This document shows positions 1 to 5,244 of a stretch of 6,584 nucleotides of DNA, in pieces. Origin of the DNA: Clostridia bacterium (GTDB lineage: Bacteria > Bacillota > Clostridia > TANB77 > CAG-465). Below the pieces are notes generated by a model that was not told where the DNA came from, ran no database searches, and saw only the letters and a list, made by a program, of their open reading frames with translations. Each line of letters opens with the position of its first letter. Position 1 is the stretch's first letter. The position numbers and the translations under genes are program-made. The stretch lies in assembly GCA_900772475.1 (NCBI GenBank), contig CAAHEI010000063.1:1-6584 (forward strand). The letters are read 5' to 3'.

Positions 1-32
1 AAATTTATTATGTATATTATAATATAAACAAA

Positions 33-84
33 AACTAATTTTGTGTTTTTAACTAGTCATAGTCTGAATAGTAACTAATTTTGT
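33..84. repeat. 12-bp direct repeat AACTAATTTTGT, two copies 40 bp apart
   Basis: AACTAATTTTGT occurs at 33-44 and again at 73-84, exactly 40 bases apart, roughly four helical turns. Both copies lie upstream of the candidate promoter at 115-143. A separate 12-mer, TATATTATAATA, occurs at 13-24 and 133-144. The arrangement could be a pair of regulator boxes, or low-complexity coincidence in AT-rich DNA. Confidence 0.4.
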
Positions 85-114
85 TCTTCATTTATAGAAA
101 AAGTCAGAAATGTT

Positions 115-143
115 TTGCTTTTTTATGAAAAATATATTATAAT
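115..143 (+). promoter_or_regulatory. Possible sigma-A promoter for the membrane protein gene
   Basis: A perfect -10 box TATAAT at 138-143 is preceded, after a 17-base spacer, by TTGCTT at 115-120, which keeps the TTG of the -35 consensus. The surrounding DNA is so AT-rich that a TATAAT can arise by chance, and the -35 half is weak. It is nevertheless the best-spaced pair upstream of the gene at 294. Confidence 0.45.
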
Positions 144-281
144 AAAGATGATTTTTATTCAACTTTATAGAAATTAAATTTTAAATATTATTTTTAAAGA
201 TAGAATTTGTAAAATGAGTGTGTTAAAAAAGCAGGTAGTAGAGATTAAAAAAATAAAATAAAATACTTAAGCAAAAATTTG

Positions 282-289
282 AAAGGTGG
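282..289 (+). promoter_or_regulatory. Ribosome binding site that fixes the start of the membrane protein
   Basis: AAAGGTGG lies 4 bases before ATG 294 and 7 bases before ATG 297. It lies inside the frame that would begin at TTG 279, which argues against that longer start. Confidence 0.7.
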
Positions 290-293
290 GTAT

Positions 294-1172
294 ATGATGA
301 AAAAATATTCAAAGAAAAAATTAAAAGCAAGGAGAGGAATAAAAGTAATAATTGTAATTTTATCAATTATTGCAGTTGTTTGTATTGCAGTGATTATTTA
401 TTCATTGTTTAGTAAAAAAATTATATTTGAAAAAATAGATTCATCATCTAGTAATGTATCTGATGATGTATCTTCTAATTCCACTCCAATAATTGTTAAT
501 AATTTAATATTAGGTGCAACCTATGATAAAAAATGGGTTGCTAATGAAAAATATTATCTATATAGTAAAAATGGAGAAAATACTGAAGTTGATGCATATT
601 CTAAAAGTGGAAAAATGGGAAAATATACTGTAAGTAAAATTAATAAAGATTCAAAGACTGCAAGTATGTATACAACTATATCAAAGGATAATTTACTGAA
701 TGAATATTTTGCAATTGTAGCATCAGATACAAATGCTATGCCGAATCCAGCCTCTAAAGTTAGTAATATTGATGAGAGTTATATTAATGATGTAAAAAAG
801 TCACTTGGATTTTATAGGATATTTAATATGAGTGTTAAAATAACAGAAGTATATGATGTAGTTATATCAGATACAGAAAAGGGTTATGTTATATTTGCTA
901 CAAATGAAGTTAATAAGGGAAAAGGAGCATATAGTACTGTTATATATGTAAGTAATACAGGAAAAAGAAAAATAATAAAATATAATTATATAAGTGATAA
1001 AAATAATGCTGAAAATTGGCCAGTATATTCTTTAAATTTTGTTGCTGATTTGAATCAAGATGGAACAAATGAAATACTTATTCAAGAAACTAAGGAATTC
1101 GAAGTTAAATATGATGTTATTGAATACAAGAAAAATAATTTTTATGAGATAATGTCAGCTATTGCTAAATAA
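294..1172 (+). CDS. Membrane-anchored extracytoplasmic protein of unknown function with an FG-GAP-like motif
   Basis: I do not recognise the family. The 292-residue product has a Lys/Arg-rich N-terminus, one strongly hydrophobic segment at about residues 15-38 (Ile/Val/Ala-rich), and a Ser/Asn/Asp-rich linker at about 48-64. A mostly polar, Tyr-rich C-terminal domain follows. Positive charges before the helix and no lipobox suggest a type II membrane protein with its domain outside the cell. Near the C-terminus the motif DLNQDGTNE (about residues 252-260) resembles the Ca-binding DxNxDGxxE loop of FG-GAP/VCBS-type repeats; only one copy is seen. Two adjacent ATGs (294 and 297) follow AAAGGTGG at 282-289 and either could be the start; an in-frame TTG at 279 lies upstream of that site and is unlikely. 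The gene has its own terminator, so it is probably a separate transcription unit from the dockerin genes. Confidence 0.85.
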   Translation: MMKKYSKKKLKARRGIKVIIVILSIIAVVCIAVIIYSLFSKKIIFEKIDSSSSNVSDDVSSNSTPIIVNNLILGATYDKKWVANEKYYLYSKNGENTEVDAYSKSGKMGKYTVSKINKDSKTASMYTTISKDNLLNEYFAIVASDTNAMPNPASKVSNIDESYINDVKKSLGFYRIFNMSVKITEVYDVVISDTEKGYVIFATNEVNKGKGAYSTVIYVSNTGKRKIIKYNYISDKNNAENWPVYSLNFVADLNQDGTNEILIQETKEFEVKYDVIEYKKNNFYEIMSAIAK

Positions 1173-1175
1173 ATA

Positions 1176-1217
1176 AAAAAGAACGTGCAAGTATATTAAT
1201 GTTTGCATGTACTTTTT
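1176..1217 (+). terminator. Rho-independent terminator after the membrane protein gene
   Basis: The left arm 1176-1190 pairs with the right arm 1203-1217. There are 8 pairs ACGTGCAA/TTGCATGT (one of them G-U), an A-A mismatch (1182/1211), a G-C pair and five A-T pairs, with a 12-base loop at 1191-1202. The right arm ends in TTTTT. It starts four bases after the stop codon. The A-run on the left arm means it could also work on the other strand, but no minus-strand gene is seen. Confidence 0.85.
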
Positions 1218-1300
1218 GTATTATAGAGGAAATTGATTTTAAGTATAATATGGAGTATATTTTTTCTATCATAAAGTTATTATATATAATTCAATATGTA

Positions 1301-1329
1301 TTGACAATTTTTTTGCTTTATTATAAAAT
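1301..1329 (+). promoter_or_regulatory. Near-consensus sigma-A promoter for the peptidase-cohesin operon
   Basis: A perfect -35 TTGACA lies at 1301-1306. After 17 bases comes TAAAAT (1324-1329), one mismatch from the TATAAT consensus; an overlapping TATAAA lies at 1322-1327. This is the strongest promoter in the window. It predicts a 5' leader of about 65 bases carrying the hairpin at 1344-1377. Confidence 0.75.
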
Positions 1330-1343
1330 TTTAATGTTGAGTA

Positions 1344-1377
1344 AATAAACACTTATATAAGTAATTATAAGTTTATT
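1344..1377 (+). promoter_or_regulatory. Inverted repeat / leader hairpin before the peptidase gene
   Basis: AATAAA (1344-1349) pairs with TTTATT (1372-1377), and CTTATA (1352-1357) pairs with TATAAG (1366-1371). This leaves a 2-base bulge and an 8-base loop. All 12 pairs match but nearly all are A-T. Within it, ACTTATATAAGT (1351-1362) is a perfect 12-bp palindrome. The structure lies between the predicted transcription start and the ribosome binding site at 1389-1395. It could be a transcript-stabilising hairpin or an operator. Confidence 0.45.
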
Positions 1378-1388
1378 AATACTAGAAG

Positions 1389-1395
1389 TGTGAGG
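1389..1395 (+). promoter_or_regulatory. Ribosome binding site of the peptidase gene
   Basis: GTGAGGT lies 6 bases before ATG 1402 and supports that start, which is also followed directly by a good signal peptide. Confidence 0.7.
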
Positions 1396-1401
1396 TAATA
1401 T

Positions 1402-3774
1402 ATGAAAAGAAAAATTGCAATTATAGTAACAATATTGTTTGCTGTATATTCTTTTACAGGAATAACATATGCAGAAGAAAATGATGAAAATACAATTTAT
1501 ACAGAGGAATATTTGGAATATTTAAAATTATCTGATGAAGAAAAGTCAAAGGTAGAAGTAATTCCAAGAAAGTATTTTGTGTCATTTGATGAATTCTTTA
1601 ATAAAAAGGAAACGGTACTTGAGGGTGTTGATGAGGAGGAAGATACACAAAATGACTCTACAAATTATGAAAGAATTGTAAGGGATACAGCTTTACCTTC
1701 AAAATTCAGCTTGGCCAATTCAATTGGAATAAGGATTGAAAATCAAAAGCAGTCAGGTTGGTGTGCACTTTATACTTCCATAAAATCACTTGAGACATTC
1801 TGTACACTTAACGGAAAGGGAAATTATAATTTTGCAGAATATCATGTAGCGTATATGAAGATGAAACAATTTGGGGGGTGGACTAGTTTTCCTGCTTTTA
1901 GTGGACTTACTTTAGGTCAAACAGTATACAAAGCTGGGTCAAGTTTTGGCGATTTTGCGACATATTGTGGGTTTTATGATGAGGATAACAAGTATGGATC
2001 AGCATCAATGTATTACCTTATGGGACCTATTGAAGGAACAGATTCGGAAAACAGATCATATGAGATTAATGAGACAAATAGGCAAATTTTTAGATCTAAG
2101 GTTCCAAAGCTAAAAGTTATGCAAATAGCAACATTTCCAGGTATGTATAAAAGATACGATAGTTCAGGGCATCTAGAAAGCATAAGAAATTGGGGTACAA
2201 CAGCTCTTACATCCGCCCAAATTAAACAAGAAAGAGATGCAATAAAAAGACATATATATGAAAATGGATCTTTATACGCACTTACGAAAATAGATGATGA
2301 ATATTACAATTCGTCAACTTATTCGCTATATATAAATGACCCAAGTGTAAAGGCGAGCCATGCAGTCTCTATAATAGGATGGGATGATAATTACAGTAGA
2401 AATAATTTTAAAGAAGGTAAAAGACCAGCACATGATGGTGCATATATAGTACAAAACTCTTGGGGACGTAGTTGGGGAGATGGGGGAAGATATTATGTAT
2501 CTTATGATGATGCTTTAATAGAAAACGAATTAGATGGTATAGTAGCAGTTAAAGATTATAATACATCTCCAATTGTTACTGTTTCTCAAGCAAATTATTC
2601 AAAAGAGGATAAAAGTACTAAAGTATATTTGATTTCAGATGAACCTCTTTATAGAATTCCATCAGGTTTCTCGGTATATAAAAGAGAAGAAACAAATAAA
2701 AAAACAATTTATGTTAAGACCTATACTCAAAACGAAACAAATACACTAAATTTAAAGGGACTACAGGGAGATAGAAGAAAATCTACTAAAGTAACGGTCA
2801 AAGTTGATAATATTCCAGAGCTAAAATTAGATAAAACAGAATACATATTTAGTGATAAAAACGCAATCATTTTGAAACCAACATCAAATTATAGATTTAA
2901 AGATGTTACATGGAAAAGTAGTGATGAAAAAGTAGCTAGAGTAAATAGTGAGGGTATTGTTACACCTGTAGGAAATGGAACATGTAATATAACGGCAAGT
3001 ACAGTTGTATCTTCTGGGAAAATAGCAGGAGGAACACAAATTAGTGCAACTTGCAAGATAACTGTAAAAAGAGCAACAGGAGTATCTTTAAATAAAACAA
3101 GTCATGTGTTTACTGATGGAACTGAATTGCAACTTATAGCAACAGTGAAGCCAACTGATCTTGAAAATAAGGAGGTAACATGGACAAGTAGTAATACGAA
3201 TATAGCAAGAGTAAATAGCGACGGAAGAGTAAGAGCAGGAACATCAAATGGGACTTGTACAATAACAGCAACTACAACAGATGGAACAAATAAAAAAGCA
3301 ACATGTGATATTGTTGTACGAAGGGCCACATATATGAATTTAGATAAATTGCGATATACTTTCTATTCTCAAAATCCATTAAAATTATCAGTGATAATAA
3401 GTCCTGATGGAGCAAGTAAAAATGTAAAATGGAGCACAAGTGATAGTCGTATTGCAACAGTAGATGAAAATGGAAATGTTAAGCCAAGACGTGTAGGAAC
3501 ATGTAAAATTTGGGCTATTCATAAGGATAAAGGATATAATGTTGCTTGTGAAATAATAGTGGATAAATCATTTAGGAAATATCAAAAAGGGGATATAACA
3601 AGAGACGGAAAGGTAGACATGGAAGATGTATATACAGCAGTGAAAAGATTAGCAAAAGGTACGCTTTCAGTAGAAGATAAAGACATTATAGAAGTAACAG
3701 ATGATGAAAAAGTAGATATGGAAGATATATATAAAATGTTAAAATATATAGCTGGAAAAATTATAACTTTGTAA
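1402..3774 (+). CDS. Secreted papain-like (C1) cysteine peptidase with three Big2 domains and a C-terminal dockerin
   Basis: The 790-residue product is predicted to be exported and to cleave proteins outside the cell. In order: a signal peptide (about 1-24, ending ITYA), an acidic propeptide-like stretch (about 25-95), the C1 peptidase domain (about 98-385), an unassigned region (about 386-470), three Big2 Ig-like domains (about 472-556, 557-640, 641-720) and a dockerin (about 729-788). Catalytic residues by comparison with papain are Gln115 (in NQKQSGWCA), Cys121, His320 (SHAVSIIGW) and Asn352 (QNSWGRSWGDGG). The residue after the catalytic Cys is Ala rather than the usual Trp. The dockerin has two F-hand halves, GDITRDGKVDMED and EVTDDEKVDMED. 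In the family such a module binds a cohesin, and the next gene encodes one. No terminator separates the two genes. The last 230 or so residues are homologous to the end of the downstream protein. Substrate is unknown. The peptidase and dockerin calls are firm; complex membership is inferred. Confidence 0.93.
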   Translation: MKRKIAIIVTILFAVYSFTGITYAEENDENTIYTEEYLEYLKLSDEEKSKVEVIPRKYFVSFDEFFNKKETVLEGVDEEEDTQNDSTNYERIVRDTALPSKFSLANSIGIRIENQKQSGWCALYTSIKSLETFCTLNGKGNYNFAEYHVAYMKMKQFGGWTSFPAFSGLTLGQTVYKAGSSFGDFATYCGFYDEDNKYGSASMYYLMGPIEGTDSENRSYEINETNRQIFRSKVPKLKVMQIATFPGMYKRYDSSGHLESIRNWGTTALTSAQIKQERDAIKRHIYENGSLYALTKIDDEYYNSSTYSLYINDPSVKASHAVSIIGWDDNYSRNNFKEGKRPAHDGAYIVQNSWGRSWGDGGRYYVSYDDALIENELDGIVAVKDYNTSPIVTVSQANYSKEDKSTKVYLISDEPLYRIPSGFSVYKREETNKKTIYVKTYTQNETNTLNLKGLQGDRRKSTKVTVKVDNIPELKLDKTEYIFSDKNAIILKPTSNYRFKDVTWKSSDEKVARVNSEGIVTPVGNGTCNITASTVVSSGKIAGGTQISATCKITVKRATGVSLNKTSHVFTDGTELQLIATVKPTDLENKEVTWTSSNTNIARVNSDGRVRAGTSNGTCTITATTTDGTNKKATCDIVVRRATYMNLDKLRYTFYSQNPLKLSVIISPDGASKNVKWSTSDSRIATVDENGNVKPRRVGTCKIWAIHKDKGYNVACEIIVDKSFRKYQKGDITRDGKVDMEDVYTAVKRLAKGTLSVEDKDIIEVTDDEKVDMEDIYKMLKYIAGKIITL
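3178..3291 (+). repeat. Big2-encoding DNA repeat, copy 1
   Basis: This 114-base block in the second Big2 domain of the peptidase matches 4517-4630 in the cohesin gene at 110 of 114 positions, with no gaps. It includes 56 consecutive identical bases (3223-3278 versus 4562-4617). Two of the four differences are synonymous. Confidence 0.9.
3589..3771 (+). repeat. Dockerin-encoding repeat, copy 1
   Basis: This segment encodes the dockerin of the peptidase. It is homologous to 4928-5110 and 6433-6584. A 37-base segment (3619-3655, beginning ATGGAAGATG) is identical in all three copies (4958-4994 and 6463-6499). The second F-hand is the most diverged part. Confidence 0.9.
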
Positions 3775-3794
3775 ATGAACACGAAAAAAATTGT

Positions 3795-3802
3795 ATGAGG
3801 TG
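3795..3802 (+). promoter_or_regulatory. Ribosome binding site of the cohesin gene
   Basis: ATGAGGTG lies 6 bases before ATG 3809. The 34-base gap between the peptidase stop and this start holds no terminator or promoter, so the two genes are most simply one operon. Confidence 0.7.
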
Positions 3803-3808
3803 TAGAAA

Positions 3809-5113
3809 ATGAAAAAAAGAGTTGTTTTTAAAATATTTTATATAATTTTATTAATTTTTATTTTAACAAATGTTAAGTTATATGCAAAAGCATATGAAAA
3901 TACAGTATCTCAAAGTGATGCAGATGTTGTATTTAGTGCAAAGGTTAATAAGAATATTATTAATCCAAATGAAGAGTTTTCTGTTGATTTTGCAGTTGAT
4001 AGATTACCTAAAAATGGATTAGGAATTGCAAGTTTTGATGGAAGGTTAATTTATGATTCATCAAAAGTAAAGTTCCTTGGCATCACAAGGTATGAGGGTG
4101 CTTTGAAGTTAGAAAAAGGATTTGACCCTATATCCCAAACTATTTCAAACAAAGAATTTGCAAATGCTGAGTGTATTACATTTGCTAAATATTCAACTGG
4201 TGAAAATTCAATTAAATCAACAGGAAAAATATATACATTACGTTTTAAAGCAAAAGATAAGGTGACTGGGAATATAAAAATGTACTTTGAGAATAATAAT
4301 GGACTTAATGCTTCTAGTGTTATAACCGATTCATCAGGAAATGTTTCTATAAATCCAGGTGAAACTAAAAAATATTTGAAAACAAATATGAACAATATAT
4401 GGATAAATAGGGCTGTTAAAATATCTCTTGATAAAACAAGTCATACTTTTAAAGATGGAACTGCTATACAGTTACAAGCAAGTTTGTTACCAGAAGGATT
4501 AACGAATAAAGATGTAACATGGACAAGTAGTAATACGAATGTAGCAAGAGTAACTAGCGATGGAAGAGTAAGAGCAGGAACATCAAATGGGACTTGTACA
4601 ATAACAGCAACTACAACGGATGGAACAAATTTAAGTGCAACTTGTAATATTACTGTTTTAAGAGTAACATCTATTAGGTTAAGTAAACTTGAATACACAT
4701 TTTATTCAGAAGAACCATTAAAATTATCGGTAATAGTATCTCCAACTGGTACTCTTAACAAGATAAAATGGAGCACAAGTGATAGTAAAGTTGCAACTGT
4801 AGATGAAGAAGGAAATGTAAAACCTAAAGGTGCAGGAACATGCACAATATGGGCAGTACATCAAGATAAGGGATACGTAACATCTTGTCAAATAAAGGTG
4901 GATAAATCATTTAGAAAATATTTAAAAGGAGATATAACAAAAGACGGAAAGGTAGACATGGAAGATGTATATACAGCAGTGAAAAGATTAGCAAGAGGAA
5001 CATTATCAGATGAAGATAAATTAATAGTAGAGGTAACAGATAATGGAATAGTAGATATGGAAGATATATATAAAATGTTAAAATATGTAGCTGGAAAAAT
5101 AAATTCATTATAA
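3809..5113 (+). CDS. Secreted scaffoldin-like protein: cohesin, two Big2 domains, dockerin
   Basis: The 434-residue exported protein is likely structural, a connector in a cohesin-dockerin complex. A signal peptide (about 1-28, ending AKA) is followed by a cohesin-like domain at about 36-195. The cohesin call rests on the family pattern: a strand VVFSAKVN, an NEEFSVDFAVD stretch, then GLGIASFDGRLIYDSSKVKF resembling the cohesin segment 'GI..CDF.L.YDP..L', and a late strand IYTLRFKAK. Two Big2 domains (about 202-283, 284-364) and a dockerin (about 374-432) follow. The dockerin halves are GDITKDGKVDMED and EVTDNGIVDMED. No carbohydrate-binding module, sortase motif, S-layer repeat or transmembrane anchor is seen after the signal peptide, so it would have to be tethered through another protein. 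A protein with both cohesin and dockerin resembles adaptor scaffoldins, but here its dockerin is of the same kind as those on the enzymes. The cohesin type (I, II or other) cannot be assigned by eye. Confidence 0.88.
   Translation: MKKRVVFKIFYIILLIFILTNVKLYAKAYENTVSQSDADVVFSAKVNKNIINPNEEFSVDFAVDRLPKNGLGIASFDGRLIYDSSKVKFLGITRYEGALKLEKGFDPISQTISNKEFANAECITFAKYSTGENSIKSTGKIYTLRFKAKDKVTGNIKMYFENNNGLNASSVITDSSGNVSINPGETKKYLKTNMNNIWINRAVKISLDKTSHTFKDGTAIQLQASLLPEGLTNKDVTWTSSNTNVARVTSDGRVRAGTSNGTCTITATTTDGTNLSATCNITVLRVTSIRLSKLEYTFYSEEPLKLSVIVSPTGTLNKIKWSTSDSKVATVDEEGNVKPKGAGTCTIWAVHQDKGYVTSCQIKVDKSFRKYLKGDITKDGKVDMEDVYTAVKRLARGTLSDEDKLIVEVTDNGIVDMEDIYKMLKYVAGKINSL
4517..4630 (+). repeat. Big2-encoding DNA repeat, copy 2
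   Basis: This block in the first Big2 domain of the cohesin protein matches 3178-3291 at 110 of 114 positions. The homology is wider at protein level: it runs from about 4412 to the end of the gene, paralleling 3070-3771 of the peptidase gene. Confidence 0.9.
4928..5110 (+). repeat. Dockerin-encoding repeat, copy 2
   Basis: This segment encodes the dockerin of the cohesin protein. It shares RLARGTLSDEDK with the lysozyme copy (6433-6584), whereas the peptidase copy reads RLAKGTLSVEDK. On that feature copies 2 and 3 are closer to each other. Confidence 0.9.
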
Positions 5114-5244
5114 TATACATATAGAAGTATTTTTGTAATTTATGTGGTTAAAAATTGTCAATTTTTTTCTATGTGTGAATTAAATCAGTTCTATTTTTTA
5201 CTATAAAACACTAATATCTTTTGTAATTGGAGTGAAGAAAAAGT
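5114..5244. promoter_or_regulatory. Intergenic region before the lysozyme gene, with a weak promoter candidate
   Basis: This 131-base gap has no gene and no convincing terminator; only a weak all-A-T pairing is seen around 5151-5167. TTGTCA at 5155-5160 would serve as a -35, but no good -10 lies 17 bases on: TAAATC at 5181 has a 20-base spacer, and TATAAA at 5202 is too far. It shares TTG(A/T)CAATTTTTTT and, further on, AAACACT(T/A)ATAT (5206-5217; compare 1347-1358) with the leader of the peptidase gene. The lysozyme gene may be reached by read-through, by its own promoter, or both. Confidence 0.4.

Larger units (their letters stand above)
1..293. other. AT-rich leader upstream of the first gene
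   Basis: No credible gene is seen in this stretch. It holds TATAAT-like boxes at 18-23 and 138-143, a 12-bp direct repeat at 33-44 and 73-84, and the ribosome binding site of the next gene at its end. A 15-codon frame starting with ATG at 214 has no ribosome binding site and is not called. If the 138-143 box is a real -10 element, the transcript would have a leader of about 140 bases. I see no recognisable riboswitch in it. Confidence 0.5.

Noticed and set aside
214..261. 15-codon frame starting ATG upstream of the membrane protein
   Set aside because: No ribosome binding site precedes it, the composition is simple (Lys/Ile/Val) and the length is what chance would give.
279..293. TTG at 279 as an upstream start for the membrane protein
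   Set aside because: The ribosome binding site AAAGGTGG at 282-289 lies inside this extension and is correctly placed for ATG 294 or 297.
1..293. A riboswitch or structured RNA in the first leader
   Set aside because: No conserved GC-containing core or pairing pattern of a known riboswitch class could be recognised.
3102..3329. Minus-strand open frames within the peptidase and cohesin genes (for example 3102-3329, 4051-4395, 4441-4698)
   Set aside because: They lie antisense inside well-supported domains with catalytic or structural motifs. They have no ribosome binding site or recognisable domain, and the two similar ones (3102-3329 and 4441-4698) are similar only because the sense-strand Big2 repeats are.
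5151..5167. AAAAATT-GTC-AATTTTT as a terminator after the cohesin gene
   Set aside because: The stem is entirely A-T with a 3-base loop, too weak to call. The same bases are a possible -35 region.
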